Below are positions 45,480-54,090 of a stretch of DNA of 64,000 bases, piece after piece. The stretch is from Metabacillus bambusae (GTDB taxonomy: Bacteria > Bacillota > Bacilli > Bacillales > Bacillaceae). The notes beneath the pieces are model-generated. The model did not search any database and had not been told where the DNA came from. It saw nothing but the letters and a program-made list of their open reading frames with translations. The position numbers were made by a program, and so were the translations under genes. The stretch spans positions 1 through 64,000 of the forward strand of contig NZ_JAGDEL010000029.1 of the NCBI RefSeq assembly GCF_017497975.1, given 5' to 3'. Position 1 is the stretch's first letter. Every line of letters begins with the position of its first letter.

Positions 45480-48119
45480 TTATCTACTTAATTTAAAGCT
45501 AATTATTTCATTACTTTTAAGATCGTTCAGCACTATTTCGCTTTCATTTAATTGAATACGCTCATCTGCTTCAGGATGAAGGATTTCATTAAAATCAACA
45601 ACCTCAATTTTGTTAAAGAATTCTGTATTGACAGAAGCCATTGCAATAGGTAATTCCTGATTCGTTGTATTGTAAATTCGCACAATAATACTATCATCAT
45701 TTTCACATTTTTTCACAGCGCTAATAGCCATTTGAGAGTTATCCAATGCAAAGAAATGATTCACATCTTTGAACTTCCCAGCTTCTGATTGATGATAGAC
45801 CGGAATAGCTACCATTGGAGCAGTATATTCGTTAGATGTTACTCCAATTTTCGCATCGTTAAGATTGCCGGAATGTGGCATAATAGAATATTCCATCTCA
45901 TGGTTACCATAAAGTATGCTATCTGGGGTTTCAACATGGAGACCTGATCTTCTTCCAGGTCGATCAACTAAATCTTGTTTACCCATATAGTCAGTTCCAC
46001 ATAATAAGGTCAATGCAATAGTTGGTTCTTGTCCATTCAGAATCTCATATTGCGGCAATCCTTTATTAAAAATAGTAAGTCCTTGTTCTTCATCAGAAAC
46101 ATTGACAAATTTTTGTTGTGGATAGATTGGATAATATTTTTCTTCCCATTTTTCTTCTTCCCAATACTCCACTTGTGGAAGGAAATTTTCACGGCATATC
46201 GTTCCAAATTGTTGATCAGCAGTATGAGTACTTGCTTTAAGTCCACTTTCAAAAAGGGCCCGAATTCTGTGGTTTTTCACTGTATTATCAATAACCGTTC
46301 TAATATCAATTCTGTTCTCATGACGATTTATCGTAGCCAATGTTTCAATCGTGGATGATTTAGTTTCTTTCGATCGTCCATTAACATCTGTATCTTCAGG
46401 AAATTGTAGAGTATGAACTATTTTTACAGTTGCAAAAATAGGACCGTTATGAATGACTACGATCTCAGGCGTAGAATCCTTCGTTGTGATGATCATATCT
46501 TCTCTCGGTGGAGAAAAATCATATTCATCTCCAGCATTTCCACCTTCTTCAAAAACATTGAGATTGGAATATTTTTTACCTGTTAAACGTTCTTTAACAG
46601 ATATCGAACCATTTGATTGAACTTTTACTTGAAAATAGTCATTAGAAAAAACACCGTCTTGGTATATGTGAGTTGAATCATGATTCGTTGATCGATTCTC
46701 TTTAATATAAAATGTTTTATAACCAAGACCATTTATTTCTGCAAGGAATTTAATGTTGGTCGTCCAAACGAATTGATCTTCATTTTTAACACCAATCTCA
46801 ATTTGTTTATCATTTAAGTTTTCTTTTTTCGTTTCAATGATTTGATATGGAATATGATTACCTTTTGGGTCCACGATGGCAAATTCCTTTGACTTCAAAT
46901 GAAGGGTAGCCTCTACAATATTCGTTCTTTTGTGACCTAATGTGTTAAACACAATTAGGGGGATACCTTTGTTGTAGTCGAATTTGATTTTATTAATTAA
47001 ATCAGTTGTTACATCATTCTGAACGGTTTGACCAATTTGCTTTGCGAATTCATACCTCATTTCCATTTCCTTGTGTGTAGCATCTGTACAAACATTGCAA
47101 ATGGAATCATGAGCATGATTTTGTAGCATGTATTTCCAACCCTTGTTAATTATATCTTTGTCATAGTTGTTTCCTAAAAGAAGAGACATCGTATTAAGCG
47201 GTTCAATGTATTTTTCATATAAATTTTGAACTTCAAAGTTCTTCTTCTTCAAGTCTAAACGAGTAGAGGCGATACTTACATGCACACGCATGTTTTTTCC
47301 TTTTCTAAATTCGCCTTGGATTGTTTCCAAGTTTTGAGGCTCTTCCTGTACAGAATCAAAATAATCTTTTAATTTGCTAATTTTCACTGAAGAGTTACTA
47401 CCAATGGTAGAATAATGGCTATTGAGCTCCTCAACAATTTCTGGTAGCTCTTTTGTAGCACTTTTTTGGTCAAAACCACACATTAATAACATACTTGTTG
47501 AGTTAACCATATCTTTTAATTCTTTATTATTTTCTTCAATAACTTTTAAATTCTGTTCAAGATCGGTTGAAAGCATTCTTCCATTTCCATACCCTAATGG
47601 CAAATGGGTAGTTAATACTTTTGATCCATCTGGACCTTCCCACCAAAAATCAGTTTTATTTGTCTCCTCATCTGTAATACCACGCCAAAAAAGTGCATTC
47701 TTGATTCCAAATCCATGTAATACTTGAGGAATCTGAGCAGCTTGACCAAATGAATCAGGCAGATACCCAATTTGCATAGCTGGTCCAAACTCATCTGCAA
47801 TTTGTTGTCCAATTAGTAAGTTTCTAATTAAAGACTCCCCACTTGGAATAAACTCATCTGGTTGAATATACCAAGGTCCAATTAATAAACGTTCATCTTG
47901 AACTAGCTTCTCAATTTTTTCCCTATTATCAGGTTTAATCTCTAAATAATCCTCTAACACAATCGTCTGTCCATCTAACATAAATGATATATATGCAGGA
48001 TTAGTCTCTAGTAGTTGAATTAACTCATCCATAAACCGAACAAGCTTTACTCGGTATTGCTGGTAGGTTTGGTGCCACTCTCGATCCCAATGTGTATGAG
48101 CAATGACATGATAGTTCAT
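45480..48119 (-). CDS. mngB: Alpha-mannosidase, glycoside hydrolase family 38 (MngB-like)
   Basis: An 879-aa cytoplasmic enzyme. Zn site residues His 10 and Asp 12 in AHTHWDREWHQTYQ, nucleophile Asp 122 in GYLPDSFGQ, and a typical GH38 C-terminal beta region. In E. coli, MngB splits 6-phospho-mannosylglycerate into mannose 6-phosphate and glycerate. A fructose-family PTS directly upstream and a glycerate kinase downstream make that reaction the best guess here. GGAGG precedes ATG 48119. Confidence 0.86.
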   Translation of the reverse strand: MNYHVIAHTHWDREWHQTYQQYRVKLVRFMDELIQLLETNPAYISFMLDGQTIVLEDYLEIKPDNREKIEKLVQDERLLIGPWYIQPDEFIPSGESLIRNLLIGQQIADEFGPAMQIGYLPDSFGQAAQIPQVLHGFGIKNALFWRGITDEETNKTDFWWEGPDGSKVLTTHLPLGYGNGRMLSTDLEQNLKVIEENNKELKDMVNSTSMLLMCGFDQKSATKELPEIVEELNSHYSTIGSNSSVKISKLKDYFDSVQEEPQNLETIQGEFRKGKNMRVHVSIASTRLDLKKKNFEVQNLYEKYIEPLNTMSLLLGNNYDKDIINKGWKYMLQNHAHDSICNVCTDATHKEMEMRYEFAKQIGQTVQNDVTTDLINKIKFDYNKGIPLIVFNTLGHKRTNIVEATLHLKSKEFAIVDPKGNHIPYQIIETKKENLNDKQIEIGVKNEDQFVWTTNIKFLAEINGLGYKTFYIKENRSTNHDSTHIYQDGVFSNDYFQVKVQSNGSISVKERLTGKKYSNLNVFEEGGNAGDEYDFSPPREDMIITTKDSTPEIVVIHNGPIFATVKIVHTLQFPEDTDVNGRSKETKSSTIETLATINRHENRIDIRTVIDNTVKNHRIRALFESGLKASTHTADQQFGTICRENFLPQVEYWEEEKWEEKYYPIYPQQKFVNVSDEEQGLTIFNKGLPQYEILNGQEPTIALTLLCGTDYMGKQDLVDRPGRRSGLHVETPDSILYGNHEMEYSIMPHSGNLNDAKIGVTSNEYTAPMVAIPVYHQSEAGKFKDVNHFFALDNSQMAISAVKKCENDDSIIVRIYNTTNQELPIAMASVNTEFFNKIEVVDFNEILHPEADERIQLNESEIVLNDLKSNEIISFKLSR

Positions 48120-48208
48120 ATTGAGCCTCCATCAGTAAGAATCTATTTTGGTCATAATAAACATGAGGGAACCATTATTAGGTCCCCAATGTCAACAAGA
48201 TTAATTTT

Positions 48209-49231
48209 TTATACTGCTTCTTCAGTAATCGCCATTTCTTCTTCTACATTCTTCTTTAATACAACTGTTGTTACAGCTGTTACGATAATACCTACTACAA
48301 AAGCAATGACAAACATGATTGGCTTAATGAAGAATGGTAGGACGAACACTCCACCACTTGGAACTGGAGCTTCTGCACCTAAAGCCAGGGCCAAGGCTCC
48401 ACCTACAGCTGAACCTATTACAATTGAAGGAATTACACGAAGTGGATCACTTGCCGCAAATGGTATTGCACCTTCAGTTATTCCAGTTGCACCCATAAAC
48501 GTTGTTGGTAAAGCACTTTGTCTTTCAGCTAAAGTAAATTTCTTTGGTGCCAGTCTAGTAGCTAGTGCTAAACCGATTGGTGGAGTCATAATTCCAATCC
48601 AACAAGCAGCCATTGGAGCGTATATCCCTTCATTTAACATACCTACACAGAAAGCAAAAGCTACTTTATTAACAGGGCCACCCATATCAAATGCCATCAT
48701 AGCACCTATAATAATTCCAAGAACAATTATGTTTCCACCACTTAAAGATTTAAGCCATACTTGTAATCCTTCTGAAAGAGCAGCAATTGGCTGACCAATA
48801 ATGTACATTAGTAATGCAACAGCACCAGCACCTAATAATGGAATAATAATAATTGGTTTTAATTGCACAAAATAACGATGTATTGGAAGCTGTTTAATAA
48901 TATTCACAATATAACCAGCAATGAATCCGGCCACAATACCACCTAAAAATCCTGCTCCAATCTCATTCGCGACCAAGCCACCAACCATACCTGGTGCAAT
49001 ACCTGGACGATCAGCAATTGAGTAGGCCATATAACCCGCCATAACAGGAACCATTAATGAGAAAATCAGCACTCCTATTTCGACAGTTTTTTTAGCAAAA
49101 CCCGTTTCTTGTTCTCCTCCACCAAGTAATAAACCGATAGTTAGTAACAATCCACCTGCTACGACGAAAGGTAGCATATAAGAAACACCTGTCATTAGAT
49201 GTTTTTTTGCTTCTTCAAGAAAATTTTTCAT
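48209..49231 (-). CDS. PTS transporter subunit IIC, fructose family (MngA-like)
   Basis: A 340-aa membrane subunit with 8-10 segments and family sequences HLMTGVSYMLPFVVAGGLLL, FDMGGPVNKVAFAF, GATGITEGAIPFAA and PPIGLALA. It carries the sugar across while IIB phosphorylates it. In E. coli the A, B and C domains of MngA are fused; here they are three genes in the order IIA, IIB, IIC. Confidence 0.92.
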   Translation of the reverse strand: MKNFLEEAKKHLMTGVSYMLPFVVAGGLLLTIGLLLGGGEQETGFAKKTVEIGVLIFSLMVPVMAGYMAYSIADRPGIAPGMVGGLVANEIGAGFLGGIVAGFIAGYIVNIIKQLPIHRYFVQLKPIIIIPLLGAGAVALLMYIIGQPIAALSEGLQVWLKSLSGGNIIVLGIIIGAMMAFDMGGPVNKVAFAFCVGMLNEGIYAPMAACWIGIMTPPIGLALATRLAPKKFTLAERQSALPTTFMGATGITEGAIPFAASDPLRVIPSIVIGSAVGGALALALGAEAPVPSGGVFVLPFFIKPIMFVIAFVVGIIVTAVTTVVLKKNVEEEMAITEEAV

Positions 49232-49258
49232 AAGAGACCCTCTCCTTTTCTTAATTCA

Positions 49259-49570
49259 TTATTCCTTAGCTAATTCCATAGCTTGATTTATTAATCCTTG
49301 AGGGTTTTTTACCGCTTCAGCAACCGAAACTTTAACTGTCGGGATATTATTAAAACGTTCAGCCTTTGCAATGGCCGTATCTACTGCAAGAATAAGTGCT
49401 CCTGCCTCAGCTATTTCTTTCTCTTTGATAGCGTTCTCAATACCCATAGCACCTTGCTTTTCAACTTTTATTTTGACGCCCATTTTTTTAGCAGAAGCTT
49501 CTAAAGCTGCAGCGGCCATATAAGTATGAGCAACACCTGCAGGACATGCTGTAATTGCGATGATTTTCAT
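49259..49570 (-). CDS. PTS subunit IIB, fructose family
   Basis: A 103-aa phosphocarrier with the active site ITACPAGVAHTYMAA, Cys 9. ATG 49570 has AGGAGAG just upstream; the frame up to 49603 would overlap the IIA gene. It passes phosphate from His of IIA to the sugar. Confidence 0.92.
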   Translation of the reverse strand: MKIIAITACPAGVAHTYMAAAALEASAKKMGVKIKVEKQGAMGIENAIKEKEIAEAGALILAVDTAIAKAERFNNIPTVKVSVAEAVKNPQGLINQAMELAKE

Positions 49571-49583
49571 TATACTCTCTCCT

Positions 49584-50057
49584 TTATGAATTGGATTTTT
49601 CACTTAAACAATCTTCTAAAAAACATAATACATCTTGTTTATCTGAAGCACTCATCAAGCTTGTTCTAAAATCTTCGTCTATTAAATTTCCTGACAGAGT
49701 TGAAAGAATTTGAAGATGAGTCAATCCACCTTCTGATTCTGGTATTGCAAGCATAATGATAAATGAAACTTCACAATCATCCATTGCTTTCCAATCCACT
49801 CCATTTATCATTTTCCCAATGACAATGCTAGCGTTTTTGACCGTTTGACTTTTGCAATGTGGAATTGCAATCCCATTTCCAAAGCCAGTTGTGAATTGTG
49901 CTTCCCTTTCTAGTACCCCCTGAATAAAATCTGACTTCGAATCAATTCGATCCTGATTTTCAAGTAATGAAGCTAGATGTTCGATTACTTCTATTTGATT
50001 TGAAGCATCAAGTTCAAGTTCTATTAAATCTTCGTTTATAAGTGATGTAATCTTCAA
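49584..50057 (-). CDS. PTS subunit IIA, fructose/mannitol family
   Basis: A 157-aa EIIA domain; phospho-His 67 in NGIAIPHCKSQTV. The TTG at 50057 is chosen because GAGGGGG lies 6 bases before it and the protein then begins at the usual LKITSLINEDLIEL; the upstream ATGs (50090, 50078) have no ribosome site. It is the first gene of the operon. GAAGCGCTTAC at 50209-50219 upstream is cre-like but has two mismatches. Confidence 0.88.
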   Translation of the reverse strand: MKITSLINEDLIELELDASNQIEVIEHLASLLENQDRIDSKSDFIQGVLEREAQFTTGFGNGIAIPHCKSQTVKNASIVIGKMINGVDWKAMDDCEVSFIIMLAIPESEGGLTHLQILSTLSGNLIDEDFRTSLMSASDKQDVLCFLEDCLSEKSNS

Positions 50058-50697
50058 TTTTTTCCCCCTCAATCTCATAGTAGTATACACGCTAAATAAT
50101 GATTTTTTACTTATCTTATTATCAAGTGATAGAACATGTATTGCTCTACAATTATTATAAAACCCTTCTTTACAGAATAAAAATTAACTCTTTTCCTAAA
50201 GTTATAGGAAGCGCTTACGCATTTACTTCTACCTTATTACTCATTAGCAATACACACGCATTGTGTTTTCTTGTTATTTCGTAATAATTAGTGCAGTTAG
50301 GAATCGTGGAGACAGCTGAAAAAGGAGAAGAATTAGAGAAACAAATAGACTTCATACGACGACACAAGGACACTTTAAAAGATAACTTGGACTGATTTAA
50401 ATGAAAAAGATAGATACAGTGGGCTACACCCAATGGAGAGACAATTTATTAAGTCAAAGGGTACTCGAGGTAAGGGTCTGAGGTGCTACCTCTACTAAGT
50501 ATGTAGAAATGTAATAAGAATAAAATAGCATCCTCCCTTGTTACCATTAAATCAGGGAGAATGCTATTTGTAATTTATTTTCCATATTTTAAGTTTAATG
50601 GATTACCATTCATTTTCTAGATTGATATTCGACCTAAGCTCGGCCGCACTCGCACACATTAGTGAAATTTCTTCTTAAAAATAATTATCACTACAAT
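50058..50697. other. Intergenic region with protein-like scraps
   Basis: On the plus strand 50306-50395 reads VETAEKGEELEKQIDFIRRH then KDTLKDNLD and stops, and 50401-50481 encodes a 26-codon frame from KKIDTVGYTQWRD. They look like pieces of lost genes; neither is complete. Confidence 0.35.
50523..50569. terminator. Bidirectional terminator
   Basis: AAATAGCAT...TCCCT / AGGGA...ATGCTATTT stem of 14 pairs with a short internal loop. Confidence 0.7.
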
Positions 50698-51204
50698 CTA
50701 TTTCAATTCACTAATTTCAACATTAAAAATACTCAACAATGATACTATAATAATTATTGAAAATATCCAAGCTAACAGAGGTCTTTTGTGGTGAACAGGT
50801 AAAATAAAGAAAATTATACCTGTAAATAAAACAGACCACCAAATATTCCAACCATTATGGTATGTAATAAACCCTAACTTATAGTTAAAATATTCTGCAC
50901 TTAAATATATTCCTGTCCATAACAAAAACCATAATAATCGTTTTTTCCATCCATTAGGAAACCTTCCCACATAAATTAATACGGTTGCAGTGTAAACTAC
51001 GACCATAGCTAAAATTGTAATTGTTGTATGGTTAGGTAAGATTAAATCATGAAATAACCACAATGATTCTTCATACAGTAGAAAGTTATATAAAAAGTCT
51101 CCAAGGATGAAGAAAAGTATGGTCGGATAATACTGTTTCCAATTCCTCCAGTCTCCCCATTTATACCCTGCGATCAGATAGAAAGCGTTAATTAAAATAT
51201 ACAT
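50698..51204 (-). CDS. CBO0543-family membrane protein
   Basis: A 168-aa protein with about five membrane segments; KWGDWRNWKQYYPTILFFILGD at the N-terminus and YHNGWNIWWSVLFTG near the C-terminus match the CBO0543 family of Firmicutes. AAGGATTGG precedes the ATG. Two relatives lie at 36182 and 36710. The function is unknown. Confidence 0.75.
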   Translation of the reverse strand: MYILINAFYLIAGYKWGDWRNWKQYYPTILFFILGDFLYNFLLYEESLWLFHDLILPNHTTITILAMVVVYTATVLIYVGRFPNGWKKRLLWFLLWTGIYLSAEYFNYKLGFITYHNGWNIWWSVLFTGIIFFILPVHHKRPLLAWIFSIIIIVSLLSIFNVEISELK

Positions 51205-51284
51205 AAGACCAATCCTTTATAAAGAGTATTACTATATTCCCCAAACTTAAGGGAATTATCAGGATAAACTATTATGTCTAATTG

Positions 51285-51793
51285 AAGGTAACCCTTTCCT
51301 AAACCATATTATACTGATTCCTTTACACGGCCAATTGATAATCCATGCCCAACTGGCAAAATAATAGATTCCAAATTAGAATCATTTGCCATGCGTTGAT
51401 AAAACGCACGCATGTTTTCAGATCGTAAATCAACATGAGAGGTGTCAAAAACCCGTCCACCTTGTAAAACGTTATCGCTTACAATTAAAGCACCGGATTG
51501 GCTAAACGAATTGAACGATCTAGGAAGTTCAGATAATTTTCCTATTCGTGAGTACTGCGCTAATAAAAAAACGCCTCAAACCCAATAATACCAAGGAATT
51601 GAAGCACTTCAATTACGTTGATCTAATTTGGTTAATTGAAATTTTTACGTGAAGTCGATCCTATTTCTTATTACATCCATTCATCGTACTTCTCTTTTCT
51701 AGCTTGGTTATATAAATGGGCATAGAGTAGTACCGTAACACCCTTAGATTCGAATCTTGAATTTCTACTGCTTTACGGATAGCTTGAGCTTCA
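51285..51793 (-). repeat. O-methyltransferase 3'-end relic unit, copy 4
   Basis: Matches copy 2 over about 500 bp: methyltransferase C-terminal codons (LPVGHGLSIGR, MRAFYQRMAND, GGRV), terminator, and the tail GVTVLLYAHLYNQARKEKYDEWM of an unidentified gene. Its right edge coincides with the stop codon of the germination permease gene, so it joined exactly there. Confidence 0.78.
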
Positions 51794-52900
51794 ATAAGAA
51801 GAGTTTTTAGGATTGAACTTTTTGCGAATAATGGCGATGCATAGTAATAGTATCGGTATAATGATTTGCAATAAAGTATGGATATAAGGAACATATATCG
51901 TAAATCCGAATTCTATATGTTCTACATAACTTGTTGCGCTTATGAGTGATAAGGAAGTAATAATTGTCCCCAATCCAAGTATGACAGAACGGGTTTGTTT
52001 TAACTTAAATAATTGAGCAATTCCAACAGCAGCTCCTAATGTAAACCCTCCAACCTTAAAGAACACTCCAGCTACCATCATTAAAATAACAAGTACATCA
52101 AAACGTTCAAGAAAATCTGCAATAGATACCATCCGGGTAGCTGTAAGAAGAGAAAAAACATTATTGCTATAAATCTCTGGACCCAAAACGGACATCATCA
52201 TTATTGAATTAACTGTTAACAGTAAACCCCCAATTAGAATGGAGGAAATTCCTATTTTTTTTATGTTTTTCTTATTATTTAGATATGGAAAAATCATCAT
52301 GAAAATAATTGTTTCTCCAAATGGAAAGTTTATAGCATTAGGAAATGCCTCTTTCAAAACTGGTTTCACACCATTTGCTAATATTGGAGCTAGATTATTA
52401 ACATCAAATCCTTTAACGCTAATTAAAAGAACCCAAATCAGTATGAGAGCAAAAACATAAACAGGAAACAATACTTCCCCCATACGATAAAAAGTCTCAA
52501 CTCCACCCCTTAGACAATAGATCATTAAAACCATAAAGCTTCCAATTATAACAATAAGAGGGGTATCTGCTAACATTGTTGAGACAAGCAGGTCTCCTAA
52601 TTCTCTACATCCTCTTGCCGCAGAATATGTAAAATTCATAATATAAAGCAAAATTATTGGGTATGAAAGATACTTGCCAATAATTTTTGGTATCATTTGA
52701 ACCAATGAATCATCAGGATAATAAGATGATAATTGCGTGTAAATTCCCATTAAGATCATACCGCATATCATACCCACTATAATAAATATCCAAGCATCCT
52801 GATTTACTTCCGCTCCTAACCCTAAAATCAAGGCTGTACCTAATACGTATCCAACCATTAAATAAAAAAGTTGGAACCTACTTATGTTTTCTTGATTCAT
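51791..52900 (-). CDS. GerAB/GerKB-family spore germination permease
   Basis: A 369-aa protein with ten membrane segments of the amino acid/polyamine transporter fold: FQLFYLMVGYVLGTALILGLG at the N-terminus, AARGCRELGDLLVSTML and FPFGETIIFMMIFPY. The GerAB subunit senses germinants in the inner spore membrane and works with A and C subunits, which are not present here, so it is an orphan. The stop lies in sequence belonging to the neighbouring relic unit, so the last residues may not be original. Confidence 0.85.
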   Translation of the reverse strand: MNQENISRFQLFYLMVGYVLGTALILGLGAEVNQDAWIFIIVGMICGMILMGIYTQLSSYYPDDSLVQMIPKIIGKYLSYPIILLYIMNFTYSAARGCRELGDLLVSTMLADTPLIVIIGSFMVLMIYCLRGGVETFYRMGEVLFPVYVFALILIWVLLISVKGFDVNNLAPILANGVKPVLKEAFPNAINFPFGETIIFMMIFPYLNNKKNIKKIGISSILIGGLLLTVNSIMMMSVLGPEIYSNNVFSLLTATRMVSIADFLERFDVLVILMMVAGVFFKVGGFTLGAAVGIAQLFKLKQTRSVILGLGTIITSLSLISATSYVEHIEFGFTIYVPYIHTLLQIIIPILLLCIAIIRKKFNPKNSSY

Positions 52901-53068
52901 TATCGTCTCCCAAGTATAAAGGATTACAATCTATTAATTAAAATCGAAATCTCATTTTTGTTTATTATTACCAAGTACGAACTGGTTATGCTAGTTAGTT
53001 GAGCAAGATCCCAAATTATCACATAAATACTCTATACAAAACTAGTTAACAATAATGTCAACTAAGTG

Positions 53069-53242
53069 CACCTGGATTAGCTAAACGTTATGACCAATCT
53101 AGATAGTTCGGATAATTTTCCTTATCCATTAGTACTGAGATTATAAAAAAGCGCCTCAAACCCAATAATGGCAAGGATTTAAGGCACTTCATTTACGGTG
53201 ATTTAGTTTGGTTAATTGATATTTTACACGAAGTCCATTTGA
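53069..53242 (-). repeat. O-methyltransferase 3'-end relic unit, copy 5 (internal part)
   Basis: Carries ENYPNYLD-encoding sequence, the common upstream junction, the GTGCCTTAA...TTGAGGCGC terminator and following flank; the methyltransferase end proper is missing. Confidence 0.65.
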
Positions 53243-53448
53243 CACTCTACATTCCTCCTAATGGGCTTGATTTTACAGGTTTTACTGAGTTTGACACCAT
53301 TAAATCAATACAAAAGTTACGTTGATTCTTTGCAGATAACTGCTAGTTTATATAAGTTCATTTCTTTACATCTCACACCAACATTAACGTAAATTTCCAG
53401 TTCAGTTTGGAGGTCTTATCCATTAAGTGGCCCAATTAATTAAGAAGA

Positions 53449-53474
53449 GCGCATTTCTTGCTAAAGAAATGCGC
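53449..53474. terminator. Perfect hairpin
   Basis: GCGCATTTCTT / AAGAAATGCGC with a 4-nt loop; T-rich on the minus strand. It lies about 115 bp downstream of the 68-aa gene. Confidence 0.65.
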
Positions 53475-53588
53475 ATAAACGAAAATTAAAGTGAGGGAAA
53501 TTAAAAACTCTCATGTATACAATCTATAAGTAATCTGAATTCGCTACATTTGGTCTTATTTATGTTAAATGACCATTAAAATGATGAG

Positions 53589-53795
53589 TTAAAGTTTACC
53601 ACAATGCTTGCATCGTCCCCGCCTTTTTAAATAATAGGCTAGAATTGCTATCCCTAAAGATATTCCCCATGGCAACCAGAACAAAAAGGGAACAAATTGT
53701 CCCCAATTTTCATGGTAATTGCGCCATTTACCAGCATAAATATGATTTGTGGACTGAAGTCTATTCCCTTTCTTTTCTTTAGTCCACTTATTCAT
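53589..53795 (-). CDS. Small membrane protein with C-terminal Cys-His motif, 68 aa
   Basis: Charged N-terminus (MNKWTKEKKGNRLQS), one membrane helix (FVPFLFWLPWGISLGIAILA) and a tail ending RCKHCGKL, a likely half zinc site. The sequence around its start (ATGAATAAGT) recurs, with stops, in relic units 2 and 3, so this may be the intact version of the gene that neighbours the methyltransferase in the ancestral locus. The function is unknown. Confidence 0.5.
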   Translation of the reverse strand: MNKWTKEKKGNRLQSTNHIYAGKWRNYHENWGQFVPFLFWLPWGISLGIAILAYYLKRRGRCKHCGKL

Positions 53796-53931
53796 AATAT
53801 TTTGTTCGGTTAGTTATAGCACCTCAGAAACTGTGAATTAAAAAAAGATACCATCAGTATTAAACCAATTGGTATCCAATCAATCAATATCATTTTTATT
53901 CCTTTACACGACCAATTGATAATCCTCAACT
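53781..53931 (-). repeat. O-methyltransferase 3'-end relic unit, copy 6
   Basis: Flank ATTCATAATATTTTGTTCGG, terminator GATACCATCAG...TTGGTATC and the last 10 or so codons of the methyltransferase (SIGRVKE). It overlaps the start of the 68-aa gene. Confidence 0.68.
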
Positions 53932-54090
53932 GTCTTCTCTTCTAATCGAAATCTATCCTCAAGATCATCAATACGTTTACACTAATCGCTTTTATCCAGC
54001 TGGGACAAAAACCTAGTGATTATTGCCCCTAGGTTCATCCTGATATTTCCCAACTTACTCCAGCTCAAGATTGGCTGCAGTCTCTCTTTC

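Larger units (their letters stand above)
52901..53588. other. Gap holding a relic unit and a hairpin
   Basis: No gene. It contains relic unit copy 5 (53069-53242) and a hairpin (53449-53474). Confidence 0.45.

Noticed and set aside
48057-48794. 245-codon plus-strand frame
   Set aside because: Antisense to the fructose PTS IIC gene and the mannosidase start; low-complexity translation and no ribosome site.
50206-50220. cre box upstream of the mannosylglycerate operon
   Set aside because: GGAAGCGCTTACG has two or more mismatches to consensus; too weak to list as a site.
51661-51894. 77-codon frame joining the relic unit to the permease end
   Set aside because: It crosses from the relic tail into an alternative frame of the germination permease; it has no start signal and the permease frame is clearly real.
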